From NCBI RefSeq assembly GCF_000739895.2, contig NZ_BBJS01000023.1, positions 84,551 through 148,550 on the forward strand: a DNA stretch of 64,000 nt. The letters are read 5' to 3'. Numbering within the stretch: the first letter of the stretch is position 1; every line of letters begins with the position of its first letter. Origin of the DNA: Sphingomonas paucimobilis NBRC 13935. Lineage in GTDB: Bacteria > Pseudomonadota > Alphaproteobacteria > Sphingomonadales > Sphingomonadaceae. A program made the position numbers and the translations under genes. Under the pieces are notes generated by a model, which was not told the origin of the DNA, ran no database searches, and worked only from the letters and a program-made list of their open reading frames with translations. Positions 34,297-43,423 of this stretch are shown piece after piece.

Positions 34297-36621
34297 ATGA
34301 AGCATTTCCGCCCAGGTGCCGCGCTGGCCCTGCTCGCCAGCTTTGCCGCGATGCCACTGTCAGCGCAATCGACCTACGATCAGGTCGACCCGATGATCGG
34401 CACGGGTGGGGAAGGCCACACCTTCCCCGGGGCAGTCGCACCTTTTGGCATGGTGCAATTCTCGCCCGATACCGACACAACTTGCGTCATCCGGGAATGC
34501 TATAGCCATGCGGCGGGCTATCGTTATGAAGATCCGACCATCCAAGGTTTCTCGCTGACGCACTTCTCCGGTGCCGGGCATTCGGATCTCGGCGATTTCC
34601 TCATGATGCCGGTCAGCGGGGATAGCGCGCCACTGGAGCCCGGCAACGCAGGCAAGCCCGGGTCGGGTTATCGCTCGCGCTACCATCACGCGACAGAGGT
34701 CGCGCGGCCAGGCTATTACGCCGTCAAGCTGGAGGATCGAGGCGTCCAGGCGGAGCTGACCGCGGGGACGCGGATCGGCGTCGCCCGCTATCGTACCACG
34801 TCCGGCGCGCCGCCCATGCATCTGGTGCTGGATCTGCGCAGCTCACTCTACAACTACCCTGGCAAGGTCCTGTGGTCCTCGATCAGGTTGCGCCCCGACG
34901 GCATCGTTACCGGCTGCCGACAGACGCGCGGCTGGGCGCCCGACCGCAACCTGTGCTTTGCGATCCGTTTTTCCGAGCCGCTAAAGGGGCATGCGTTCGT
35001 CTCGACCGAGACGGACGTCCCTTATAAGGGCTTCCAGGGACCGGGGCGCGGCAGTGACGCCGTTGCGGAGCGCGCCGGACGCGCCTTGGTCGCCCGCTTC
35101 GATTTCGGCCCCCTAAACCGACCGCTTGAAGTGACAAGCGCGATCTCATCGGTCGATGAGGCGGGCGCGATCGCAAACCTGGCGAGCGAACCCGGTGATT
35201 TCGATGCCGTCCGGACAAAGACCACACAGGCATGGCGCGCAGCCCTCGACACGGTGAAGATCGCCGCGCCTGCCCCGATGGCGAAGTCCGTGGCGACTGC
35301 GCTGTATCACAGCTTGCTAGCACCCGCCGTCGCCAGCGATGCGGACGGTCGCTATCGCGGGCCCGACAATCAGGTGCACCGTGCGGAAGGCTATACATTC
35401 CGTTCGACCTTCTCGCTTTGGGATACGTTCCGTGCCGAGCATCCACTGCTGACACTCATCCAGCCGGCCAGCCTGTCGAGCGAGATCGTTCGGTCGCTCG
35501 TGGCCAGCCGCGAAGACAGTCCTGATGGCATCCTGCCCGTCTGGCAGTTCCAGGGGCGTGAGACGTGGACGATGATCGGCTATCACGCCGCACCCGTTAT
35601 CGCCGACGCCTATCTGAAGGGGATCAGAGGTTTCGATGCGGACGCAGCGCTTGCTGCCATGGTGGCGAGCGCGACCTACGCGCCGTACGGCGGCTTGGGC
35701 GAATATATGAAGCGCGGCTATGTGCCGATCGATCATGAGCCGGAGGCCGCCTCCAAGACTGTCGAATATGCCTATGACGATTGGACGATCGCACGGATGG
35801 CGCGCGCCATGGGCCGTACAGACATTGCCGCGACATTCGAAAGACGTGCAGGCAACTGGCGCAATAGTTTTGATGCCCAGACCGGCTTCATCCGTGCGCG
35901 CAAGAGCGACGGGTCGTTCCGCACGCCGTTCGATCCAACGGCGATCAACTACGGATCGGATTATACCGAGGGTAATGCCTGGCAATATAGCTGGTTCGTG
36001 CTGCAGGATCAGGCTGCGCTCGTCGGCGCGCTTGGCGGCGATGCGGCCGCCATCGCCAAGCTGGATGCCATGTTCGAATTTGACAATTCAAAACTCGACT
36101 ATAGTCATGCCGAAGATATCGCTGGGCTGATCGGTCAGTACATCCATGGCAACGAACCCAGCCACCATGTCGCCTATCTCTACAGCTATGCTGGCGCACC
36201 GTGGCGGACACAGGCGCGGTTAAAGCAAATCGTCGAGAGCCAGTATCACCCGACGCCCGACGGGCTGTCCGGCAACGACGATCTCGGGCAGATGTCCGCC
36301 TGGCTCGTCTTCACGGCGCTGGGCTTCTACCCGGTAACGCCTGGCAGCCTGGAATATGTCATCGGCCGACCCTTCGTGAACCGGGCGACGCTTTCGCTGC
36401 CCAACGGGCGGCAACTCACCATGATCGCCGATCGGCTAGACGACCGGCACCCCTATGTCGGGAAGGTCATGCTGAACGGGAAACCCATCAGGCGGGCCTA
36501 TCTGCGGCACGACGAGATTGTGGCCGGGGGTGAATTGCGCTTCACGATGCAGGCCACCCCCAACACCTCCTGGGCAACCCACCCCAAGGAGCGACCATAT
36601 TCGGCGAGCACGGTGCGATGA
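34297..36621 (+). CDS. GH92 family alpha-mannosidase (catalytic Glu present), divergent from the main operon
   Basis: A 774-residue GH92 enzyme closest in pattern to the gene at 18594. The signal peptide is AALALLASFAAMPLSAQS. Family blocks are IGTGGEGHTFPGAVAPFGMV, FRSTFSLWDTFRAEHPLLTL, YIHGNEPSHHVAYLYSYAG (acid Glu, codon 36154-36156) and SGNDDLGQMSAWLVFTALGF. Start 34297 is chosen because it begins a normal leader; the frame is open back to 34231. It is transcribed alone on the plus strand, with an IS481 scar between it and the palindromic operators, so its control may be altered relative to the main operon. Confidence 0.92.
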   Translation: MKHFRPGAALALLASFAAMPLSAQSTYDQVDPMIGTGGEGHTFPGAVAPFGMVQFSPDTDTTCVIRECYSHAAGYRYEDPTIQGFSLTHFSGAGHSDLGDFLMMPVSGDSAPLEPGNAGKPGSGYRSRYHHATEVARPGYYAVKLEDRGVQAELTAGTRIGVARYRTTSGAPPMHLVLDLRSSLYNYPGKVLWSSIRLRPDGIVTGCRQTRGWAPDRNLCFAIRFSEPLKGHAFVSTETDVPYKGFQGPGRGSDAVAERAGRALVARFDFGPLNRPLEVTSAISSVDEAGAIANLASEPGDFDAVRTKTTQAWRAALDTVKIAAPAPMAKSVATALYHSLLAPAVASDADGRYRGPDNQVHRAEGYTFRSTFSLWDTFRAEHPLLTLIQPASLSSEIVRSLVASREDSPDGILPVWQFQGRETWTMIGYHAAPVIADAYLKGIRGFDADAALAAMVASATYAPYGGLGEYMKRGYVPIDHEPEAASKTVEYAYDDWTIARMARAMGRTDIAATFERRAGNWRNSFDAQTGFIRARKSDGSFRTPFDPTAINYGSDYTEGNAWQYSWFVLQDQAALVGALGGDAAAIAKLDAMFEFDNSKLDYSHAEDIAGLIGQYIHGNEPSHHVAYLYSYAGAPWRTQARLKQIVESQYHPTPDGLSGNDDLGQMSAWLVFTALGFYPVTPGSLEYVIGRPFVNRATLSLPNGRQLTMIADRLDDRHPYVGKVMLNGKPIRRAYLRHDEIVAGGELRFTMQATPNTSWATHPKERPYSASTVR

Positions 36622-36772
36622 CGACGACCCATTCCTAGCCGCTCAGCGTATCTGGCCGACCTTCCAAGACCTGACGCTCGTTCATCCGGCCAGTCACTCA
36701 GACGAAGCTCGGCTGATTGACCGCGGCAACGCTCGTCTATTAGGCTGCCCCCTAGCGCGGCTCTCGCACGCG

Positions 36773-37424
36773 CTACGCCACTGGCGGCGGGCCGAGATAC
36801 CGCTCGGGCGCGGAGCAGAAGGCTCGGTCTGCGGCGAGCGTCCTCAACAGCGCCACGCGCCAGTCGTTGCGGCCGTAGGACGCCACCAAGGCAGCGGAGG
36901 AGCGGTGCAGGTACTCGCTGAAGACCGCTTCGCCGGCGACGTGCAGCATCAGCATCGCCGTGCGCTGTTCCGATAGATACTTGTTCAATAGATACTTGTT
37001 CACCTGCGCGCGGTAACGGGCGTTCAGCTTCAGCCGCTCCAGCTGGAACTGGAGTTTGGCGGCGAGAGCCGGATCCATAGCGGGATTCTCCACGCGGAAC
37101 GTGACCGACAGCGTCCCGTCGGCGTCGAAGTCGGCGTCCGCCTGCAGGAAGTCCTCGTCCGGCAGCGGCTGGAAGTAGGCGTGTATCAGCCCCGGGCCCT
37201 GCGCGGCCGGCATTCCGGGATACACCGTTCGCTTGGCGTTGTTGCACGGTCCGCAGCTCGGCACGAGGTTGCGGGATAGATGGCAAGCTCGCCGTAGGTG
37301 CCGCGCGGCAGGTAGTGGTCGAGGTCCTTCACCTCGCCGAACCCGCAATACGGACAGGCCTGCGTCGAAGCCAGGATGCGCGCCCGCAGGTCCTCCAGCT
37401 GCCCTTCGCGACCTCGGTGACCGT
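36773..37424 (-). pseudogene. HNH endonuclease-like gene, frameshifted and N-terminally truncated
   Basis: Two frames together encode an HNH-type protein. The upstream frame reads ACPYCGFGEVKDLDHYLPRG then ELAIYP; the downstream frame reads RNLVPSCGPCNNAKRT and continues for about 165 residues to the stop at 36773. The shift is a missing base in the CCC-CGC run near 37273-37277. The pairs CPYC and CGPC are the zinc ligands and DH the HNH core. The 5' end is replaced by an S9 peptidase tail at about 37425. A 15-base near-perfect duplication (36979-37005) encodes NKYLLNKYL. Confidence 0.75.
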
Positions 37425-37751
37425 CCGGTCGACGTCGCGCACAACGATTTCGTCGACTATCGCCTGGTCGATGCCTTTATCGGGCATGGCGAGCATGTCC
37501 GCTCCGGATCGCCCGCGCAGAACGCCGATCGGATCAAGGCGCCTGTCCTGCTGTTCCATGGTGATCTTGACCAGAATGTCGCGGTCGGCGAGTCACAGTT
37601 GATGGAGAGCAAGCTGCGCACTGCTGGTAAACAGGTGCGGTTCGTCGAGTATAAGGGACTGACGCATCAGCTCGACGACTCGGACGTGCGCACCGATATG
37701 CTCGGCAAGAGCGACGCGTTCCTGCGTGCCACGCTTGGGATGAAGGACTAA
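37425..37751 (+). pseudogene. C-terminal fragment of an S9-family prolyl oligopeptidase
   Basis: About 108 residues of the alpha/beta-hydrolase end of an S9 peptidase: DRIKAPVLLFHGDLDQNVAV holds the catalytic Asp region, and YKGLTHQLDD the catalytic His. The nucleophilic serine and propeller are absent. The fragment begins abruptly where the HNH remnant on the other strand ends, marking a recombination junction. Confidence 0.75.
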
Positions 37752-38010
37752 TTCGTAGGAAGGACATGGGAGCGAGCGAGGGGAACGTCGCATAAGTGCG
37801 CATTACTTAGGGGCCGCCCGCCTGACCACTGAATCACCTCTACGCCCAAAGCGGATGGTTGGCTTCACGCATTCGCAGCGCTCTCATGCCTAATTCGAGC
37901 CGATACTGTCTCGAAGGTCGACATGAATGAACGTCTGAAGTGCGAAAGCAGGCAGGGGGCAATGAATGTCTGGGTTTAGGTCAGTTCCACCAGTTTCTCC
38001 TTCGTCATCT
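37752..38010. other. Intergenic, nothing recognised
   Basis: About 260 bases between the peptidase remnant and the lipoprotein gene. No open frame with a recognisable product and no clear hairpin was seen. Confidence 0.4.
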
Positions 38011-38511
38011 CTACTCTGGCGGCGCCGTTCTTATTCGATCGGCGAGCCTGGAATAATAAGCAGCGCTGCCGAGGTTATTTTGCGCTGCGAAGCGGCGTGA
38101 GGTAGCTAGCGCAGACGCAGTAGCCGTGCGGAACACGTCCTCGTCTTCACTCGCTTTCAGGCCATCGCTGACAACAACGCGGCGGTTTTTATCAAAGCGG
38201 ATAGCAACCATCATAAGCCCGTCCCTGCGCAGCAGCACACCATCCACAAGCTTACCCCCCGCCATCCGGCCGGCAAAAAACTCATAGGGTTCGGCTTTGC
38301 CAGCGCGCATCACACCAAGGCCATCCGCGACACCGTTGGAGCAATCGCCCAGCCACTGGGCAGGCGCGAGCGATAGGTTCGCAGGCACTTGTGCCCGACA
38401 AGGAGACGACGGACGTCCTGATTTGACCGCCTCCGCATCTCCATGCGTAGGTGATCCGCATGCGGCGGCAAGAAACCCAAGAGCCGCCGCGATGGCATGG
38501 GCGCGTTTCAT
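38011..38511 (-). CDS. Putative lipoprotein coupled to an M15 peptidase gene
   Basis: A 166-residue protein starting at ATG 38511, which overlaps the stop of the M15 peptidase gene by four bases (ATGA). The N-terminus is a lipoprotein signal (AHAIAAALGFLAAACGSP), with lipobox LAAAC. The body contains a SPCRAQVPANLSLAPAQWLG segment and MORN-like short motifs (GVADGLGVMRAGK, AGRMAGGKLVDG). I do not recognise the family. Coupling to a cell-wall peptidase suggests a role at the envelope, perhaps as a regulator or anchor for the peptidase. This is inference. Confidence 0.65.
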   Translation of the reverse strand: MKRAHAIAAALGFLAAACGSPTHGDAEAVKSGRPSSPCRAQVPANLSLAPAQWLGDCSNGVADGLGVMRAGKAEPYEFFAGRMAGGKLVDGVLLRRDGLMMVAIRFDKNRRVVVSDGLKASEDEDVFRTATASALATSRRFAAQNNLGSAAYYSRLADRIRTAPPE

Positions 38512-39041
38512 CGAGTAATCCCTTTCATGAGCACGCTGCCGAGCTCGAAGTGCATGGGGTCGGCTCGACCTGCAGAACGATAACCGCCGCCCCAGTACCA
38601 ACCGGCACGGTTAAAGTACGGCACAAGTGCGTCCAATCCCTTGAGTGAATAGCTGGCTCCGAAGGGCACAAGTGTACCGTCAACGCGGAGGTCGATCGCG
38701 CTGCCCCAGGCGTGATTGGATACCTTCGTACGGCTGCCGCGCTGGAGTCGATTTACCTCGATGCCCGCGCTGCTGAGCAGAGCCAGCAGGTCGGGCAGAT
38801 CGCGGGGCACTTCCGCAAGCACGGCCCGCAGACTAACTATCGCACGGCGAAGGCCAGTAACGCGGAAGGGCCCGACGGACTCGGTAGCAATCATATATTT
38901 TAGCTGCGGGTTGGTTATTGGCGAGTCGTTTTGTGACATATGCGCGCTCGGCATGCCGCCAAAGCGCGTGATCTGTTCCGAACTTGATGGAGAAGTCAGT
39001 CCAACATTGACGGTCCCTGCTTTTGGCAAAGGCGTGCGCAT
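38508..39041 (-). CDS. M15-family D-Ala-D-Ala carboxypeptidase/endopeptidase-like protein
   Basis: A 177-residue zinc peptidase of the M15 (VanY/CwlK-like) fold, acting on peptidoglycan stem peptides. The metal-binding residues are visible in VSNHAWGSAIDLRVDG (His and Asp) and RADPMHFELG (second His). WYWGGGYRSAG is the usual glycine-rich loop. No signal peptide is apparent from ATG 39041, nor from ATG 38939, so export may need a phage-type holin or the coupled lipoprotein's pathway. The size and lack of leader are like phage endolysins. No other phage genes surround it. Confidence 0.8.
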   Translation of the reverse strand: MRTPLPKAGTVNVGLTSPSSSEQITRFGGMPSAHMSQNDSPITNPQLKYMIATESVGPFRVTGLRRAIVSLRAVLAEVPRDLPDLLALLSSAGIEVNRLQRGSRTKVSNHAWGSAIDLRVDGTLVPFGASYSLKGLDALVPYFNRAGWYWGGGYRSAGRADPMHFELGSVLMKGITR

Positions 39042-39456
39042 GGTCCAATAACCTGGTTCCCGTCGCGACGATCATGGCGCGGCGGGTACGCAATCAGCCG
39101 AGGCACCTTTGGTGTGCGTCTCTGCAAATATGCGGTTGAACACCCCCGTCCGCGACACGCGAACGCAGCGCGCATCAAGAGTTCGCGCGCTAAACAATCG
39201 GCCGCGAACCGAACAGCGAGGTGGGGAGTTATCATCACCGAAGGCATTTGCCACCTGCACGGCATGACACCGTTGGTTGTCGCCGCAGTTGCGTCTTTTG
39301 ACGAGTTCACGGCTCGCAATGATCCTTATTGCGCACCGACTTCGCGGTGATCGAGCGCTAAGTAAGGATATGCTCCGACAAGGCGGGCGTCGTGGCATTC
39401 ACCTGCTTCCCGGCGTTCGCCTCCATCCGCCCTGATTCACCTCCGGCCCGTTGCCG
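39042..39456. other. Intergenic region between M15 gene and oxidase operon
   Basis: Apart from the DUF3768 remnant, these 415 bases show nothing recognisable. Confidence 0.4.
39219..39363 (+). pseudogene. Remnant of a DUF3768 protein
   Basis: The frame GVIITEGICHLHGM, then VVAAVASFDEFTARNDPY resembles the DUF3768 core (the FDxFTxxNDPYGEHDF motif). After NDPY the frame is lost; DFAVIER appears one base out of frame before a stop near 39361. A short, broken accessory-gene remnant. Confidence 0.5.
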
Positions 39457-39768
39457 TCAGGCACAGGAAGGCACGATGACGATCGGCGCAAAGGTGATGA
39501 GCGTCGCGGCAAAGCCGACCCAGCCTAGCGCCACCGCGGCACGGTCGAGTGAGGTCGCCCGGTGCCGGGTCAGCCTCAGCGCCAGCATCAGTGTCACGGC
39601 AAGCGAACCCGCCCACGCCGCCAACAGCGTCCAGCGATGAACGCTGAGTCCAACGAAGGGAAGACGGTCCCATCCCCCGGCGCAACCGAGCCCGTGCAGC
39701 GCATAGATCAGGCAGAAAGCGGCGGCCCAGCCGATCAGGCCGGCGGAGAGGCGCAGCAGCACCATCAT
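39457..39768 (-). CDS. Small membrane protein of the cytochrome oxidase operon
   Basis: A 103-residue protein with three predicted membrane helices (LRLSAGLIGWAAAFCLIYAL, WTLLAAWAGSLAVTLMLAL, ALGWVGFAATLITFAPIVIV). The ATG at 39768 overlaps the stop of the oxidase subunit gene (ATGA), so it is translated in step with it and is the last gene of the operon. It may be a small oxidase subunit or assembly protein. No named family is recognised. Confidence 0.7.
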   Translation of the reverse strand: MMVLLRLSAGLIGWAAAFCLIYALHGLGCAGGWDRLPFVGLSVHRWTLLAAWAGSLAVTLMLALRLTRHRATSLDRAAVALGWVGFAATLITFAPIVIVPSCA

Positions 39769-42212
39769 GCGAACCACCCCGGCACGACCAGCAGCACCGC
39801 GACAAAGGCCCCCGCCCCCGCGCCATGGTCGCTCCACAACCGCATGATGCGTGGCTCGCCGGCGCGCGCGGCCGAGTGGAAACCCGCTTTGGCCCGCGCC
39901 ATCAGGAAGGCCACCATGACCGCCGCCAGCCCGGCATGGAAAATACCATAGGCGGCCAACGCGGCGCTGGTCGCGGCATAGGCATGGCTGGACGGGCTCG
40001 GCGCACTGGCGAGCAGCAGGATGAGCGCCCCGATGATCGCGAGGTGCCCGGCCAGCGCGATCGGCATCCGCCCCGCGCGGCTGGCGATCATCGCGGTCGC
40101 AGCCCCGCCGATCGCGAGCAACGGCACGATCAGCGAGGGCGGGATCAGTGCGGGCGGCGGCCAGTTCGGCGCGATGGTCCAGAGAAAGCCATAGCCGAAG
40201 AGCAGCGAGGCGAAGAGCGTCGCGCTGGCGGCCAGGGCGAACACGCTGCCCCACCAGCCGGTCGTCCGCTGCGCCTCGAAACTGGTCGGCAGCGACAGGC
40301 CACCGCCCGTCGGCAGCGCCCCGATATCGGCCCGGCTGCCATTGGTCCAAGCCCAACGCCATCCCAGCCAGATAGTACCGATCAGGAAGATCGGCGCGAC
40401 GACATAGATGCCGGCCAGCATCGCGACAAAAAATCCGCCAAGCATCGCCGCCGTGGCGATCGGCAGCCAGCTATTGCCCGGCAGGATCACGATATGGTCG
40501 GGCGCGCCGGTGGTCATGTCGACCGCCAGCGTCTCGCGCCAGCCATGGCGTATGTCGGCGAGCAGCCCCTCACCCCGCGCCAGCGCCACGCCCAGATCGG
40601 GATCGTCGGCCAGTGGATCGCGCGTCGATACGGTCGGCAGGCTGGCGAAATTATAGGCGGGTGCCGGGATCGGCATCGCCCACTCCAGCGTCGTCGCGCC
40701 CCAGGGATTGCGGCGATGGATTCGCCCCAGCCAGATCTGCAGCACCACATCGATCAGGAACAACGCGAAGCCGAACGCCTGCAGAAAGCCGCCGACCGAG
40801 GACAGCAGGTTGAGCCAGGTCCACCCCATCCCCTCCGCATAGGTGTCGATCCGCCGCGGCATGCCGAGCAGCCCGGTCAGATGCATCATGAAGAAGGTCA
40901 GGTTGAAGCCGATGAAGATCAGCCAGAACGCCGCCTCACCCACGCGCATCACCCGCTCGCGCCCCGTGAAATGCGGCAGCCAGTAATAGGCGGCGGCCAG
41001 CATGGGGAAGACGAAGCCGCCGACCAGCACATAATGAAGATGCGCGGTGACGAAGGCGGTGTCGTGCGCCTGCGCGTCGAACGGGACCATGGCTAGCATC
41101 ACGCCGGTCAGGCCGCCAATCACGAACATGATGAAGAAACCGATCAGATAGAGCATCGGCAGCTTCATCTCGGGCCGTCCCTGCCACAGGGTACCGAGCC
41201 AAGCGAACATCTGCACCGCCGTCGGGATCGCCACCAGCGCGGACGCCGCCGAGAAGAAGCCGAGCGCCATATGCGGAATGCCGGTGGTGAACATATGGTG
41301 TACCCACAGCCCGAAGCTGAGGAAAGCGAGCGCCAGGATCGCCGCGACGATGGCCCCGTGGCCGAGCAGCCGGGTGCGCGCCATCACCGGCAAAATGGTG
41401 GAGACCGCGCCGGCCGCCGGCAGGAAGATGATGTAGACCTCGGGATGGCCGAACAGCCAGAACAGATGCTGCCATAAAAGCGGCGATCCACCGAGCTCGG
41501 GCGAGTAGAAGGGCCAGCCGAAAGCGCGCTCCACCTCCAGCAGGATCGACCCCAGGATCAGCGGCGGAAAGCCGAACACCATCATCCCGGCGGTCGCCAG
41601 CAGATACCAGGCGAAGATCGGCATGCGGTCGAGCCGCATGCCCGCCGCGCGCAGCTTCAGGATCGACACGGTAATCTCGATCGCCGCGCACATCGCCGAA
41701 ATCTCGACAAAGGTGACGCCGAGCAGCCAGACATCGGAGTTGATGCCGGGCGTATAGGTCTTGCCCGACAACGGTGGGTAGAGGAACCAGCCCGCATCGG
41801 GCGCCACCCCGGCCAGCATCGCGATGACGATGATCGTGCCCCCGAAGAGATAGCACCACCAGCCGAGCGACGAGAGGCGCGGAAAGGCCAGGTCGCGGCT
41901 GCCCAGCATCTTGGGCAGCAGATACATGGTCAGCCCCTCGAACATGGGGATGGCGAACAGGAACATCATGATGCTGCCATGCATCGTGAAAAGCTGGTTA
42001 TAGACCTCGGGCCCGACAAAGGCGCTGCGCGGCGTGGCGAGCTGGGCACGGATCAGCATCGCCAGCACGCCGCCGATCGCGAAGAAGGCGAAGGCCGCGA
42101 CGATGAACCGCTTGCCGATGTCGCTATGGTTGACGGAGCGCAGATAGCCGCGCCACCCCGGCTCGTTCCGCCAGATCGCCGTCAGATCATAATGCCGCTT
42201 CAGCGCGCTCAT
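39765..42212 (-). CDS. ctaD: Cytochrome c oxidase, fused subunits I and III (aa3-type)
   Basis: An 815-residue inner-membrane protein that reduces oxygen to water and pumps protons. Residues 1 to about 560 are subunit I. Heme ligands lie in MHGSIMMF and HLHYVL (His391/393), the CuB site is HPEVY (His256 and Tyr260) with His305-His306 (WVHHMFTTG), and Glu258 marks an A1-type proton channel. The last 250 residues form further helices resembling subunit III (GWWGSVFALAASATLF, IIGALILLLAS, LAAYGIFHAGLAAVMVAFLM), a fusion known from caa3-type enzymes. The ATG at 42212 overlaps the subunit II stop and follows GGGGGAAG. The small membrane gene downstream is also coupled. Confidence 0.93.
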   Translation of the reverse strand: MSALKRHYDLTAIWRNEPGWRGYLRSVNHSDIGKRFIVAAFAFFAIGGVLAMLIRAQLATPRSAFVGPEVYNQLFTMHGSIMMFLFAIPMFEGLTMYLLPKMLGSRDLAFPRLSSLGWWCYLFGGTIIVIAMLAGVAPDAGWFLYPPLSGKTYTPGINSDVWLLGVTFVEISAMCAAIEITVSILKLRAAGMRLDRMPIFAWYLLATAGMMVFGFPPLILGSILLEVERAFGWPFYSPELGGSPLLWQHLFWLFGHPEVYIIFLPAAGAVSTILPVMARTRLLGHGAIVAAILALAFLSFGLWVHHMFTTGIPHMALGFFSAASALVAIPTAVQMFAWLGTLWQGRPEMKLPMLYLIGFFIMFVIGGLTGVMLAMVPFDAQAHDTAFVTAHLHYVLVGGFVFPMLAAAYYWLPHFTGRERVMRVGEAAFWLIFIGFNLTFFMMHLTGLLGMPRRIDTYAEGMGWTWLNLLSSVGGFLQAFGFALFLIDVVLQIWLGRIHRRNPWGATTLEWAMPIPAPAYNFASLPTVSTRDPLADDPDLGVALARGEGLLADIRHGWRETLAVDMTTGAPDHIVILPGNSWLPIATAAMLGGFFVAMLAGIYVVAPIFLIGTIWLGWRWAWTNGSRADIGALPTGGGLSLPTSFEAQRTTGWWGSVFALAASATLFASLLFGYGFLWTIAPNWPPPALIPPSLIVPLLAIGGAATAMIASRAGRMPIALAGHLAIIGALILLLASAPSPSSHAYAATSAALAAYGIFHAGLAAVMVAFLMARAKAGFHSAARAGEPRIMRLWSDHGAGAGAFVAVLLVVPGWFA

Positions 42213-42892
42213 CCCGCTTCCCCCGTGAACGCCGCCCACCCTGCCGCGTCATGCGCGACGACGGTGAAACCATGGTTCTTGTGCCCCACGCCGCAATATT
42301 CGGCGCACTCGCCGCGATAGGTGCCGGGCGCATCGGCGACGATGCGCAGGCGGTTGGTGTGACCGGGGATCGCATCCATCTTGCCCGCCAGCCGGGGTAT
42401 CCAGAAACTGTGGATGACATCGGTCGAGGTGATGACCAGATCGGCGGGGCGCCCGGCGGGTATGTGCAGCACATTCTGCGTACGGATGCCGCCGGGATGC
42501 ACCATGTCCCAGGCATATTGTCGCGCGGTCACCCGAATCTCGACCGCACGGGGGTCCGCCGTCGGCAGCGTGCCGATGCCGACCGTCAGCGCATAACCGA
42601 CCAGCGCGAGCAGGACGATGCCGGGCATGGCGAGACCGAGCCCGCCGATCCACAGCCGGCCCGAGGCCGCGGTCCGCTCCCCGTCGCGACGGCGGAACGC
42701 CAGCGCGAGCAGCACGAAGACGAGACCGGCCAGGATCACCGCACCGCCCAGCATCATCCACCACATGGTCGCGACCGAACGTGCATGGGGCCCCGCCGGA
42801 TCGATGGTCGACAACGCGCCCGTGCAACCCGAAAGCGTGATGAGCGTTGTCGCGCACATGCCGGCGCGGCCCGCCCCGGTCAGGAGAGCCAT
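42209..42892 (-). CDS. ctaC: Cytochrome c oxidase subunit II
   Basis: A 227-residue subunit that accepts electrons from cytochrome c. The N-terminus is a lipoprotein-like leader (TTLITLSGC), followed by two membrane helices. The cupredoxin domain has HSFWIPRL and the CuA ligands in GECAEYCGVGHKNH (Cys, Glu, Cys, His). No heme c motif (CxxCH) is fused, so it is aa3- rather than caa3-like in this respect. The gene overlaps subunit I by four bases. It lies head to head with the DUF2231 gene, starts only six bases apart, so the two promoters must sit inside each other's 5' regions or the intervals beyond. Confidence 0.92.
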   Translation of the reverse strand: MALLTGAGRAGMCATTLITLSGCTGALSTIDPAGPHARSVATMWWMMLGGAVILAGLVFVLLALAFRRRDGERTAASGRLWIGGLGLAMPGIVLLALVGYALTVGIGTLPTADPRAVEIRVTARQYAWDMVHPGGIRTQNVLHIPAGRPADLVITSTDVIHSFWIPRLAGKMDAIPGHTNRLRIVADAPGTYRGECAEYCGVGHKNHGFTVVAHDAAGWAAFTGEAG

Positions 42893-42898
42893 GCACCG

Positions 42899-43423
42899 AT
42901 GATCACCGACACCGCCCGCCAAGAGGTTGCCGAGACCCGCCTGGTCGATCCCGTCGAACAACGGCCGTCCTTCGACCGCACCGAATCGAAGATCGCGGTC
43001 GCCGGTCACCCGATCCATGCCATGCTGGTCGCCTTCCCCATCGCGCTGACCACCTGCACCCTGGGCGCCGATCTGCTCTACTGGTGGACGGGCGATATCT
43101 TCTGGGCGCGGGCGGCGTTGTGGGCCTCGGGCGCGGGCTTTCTGTTCGGTGTGCTCGCCGGCATCGCGGGCACCGTCGAGCTGCTGATGGTCCCCGGCAT
43201 CCGCGCCCGCTCGGCGAGCTGGACGCACTTCATCATCGCGGTGATGCTGCTGTCGATCCTGGGCGCCAATTGGGGATACCGCCTGACCGGTTTCGAACAG
43301 GCGGTCCTGCCCTATGGCCTGCTGCTGTCGCTGTTCGCAGTCGGCTTCACGGGCTTCACCGGGTGGCACGGCGGCAAGCTGGTGTTCGAGTATCAAATCG
43401 GTGTCTCTTCGACAGGGAGCTGA
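42899..43423 (+). CDS. DUF2231 membrane protein
   Basis: A 174-residue integral membrane protein with four helices (MLVAFPIALTTCTLGADLLY, ALWASGAGFLFGVLAGIAG, HFIIAVMLLSILGANWGYRL, GLLLSLFAVGFTGFTGWHGG). It has the DUF2231 signature HPIHAMLVAFPIALTT near residue 38, with two conserved histidines. Function is unknown; such proteins often accompany oxidases and may bind heme or metal. It lies opposite to the oxidase genes: its start is six bases from ctaC, and its 3' end overlaps the CopD-like gene by 31 bases on the other strand. Confidence 0.8.
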   Translation: MITDTARQEVAETRLVDPVEQRPSFDRTESKIAVAGHPIHAMLVAFPIALTTCTLGADLLYWWTGDIFWARAALWASGAGFLFGVLAGIAGTVELLMVPGIRARSASWTHFIIAVMLLSILGANWGYRLTGFEQAVLPYGLLLSLFAVGFTGFTGWHGGKLVFEYQIGVSSTGS

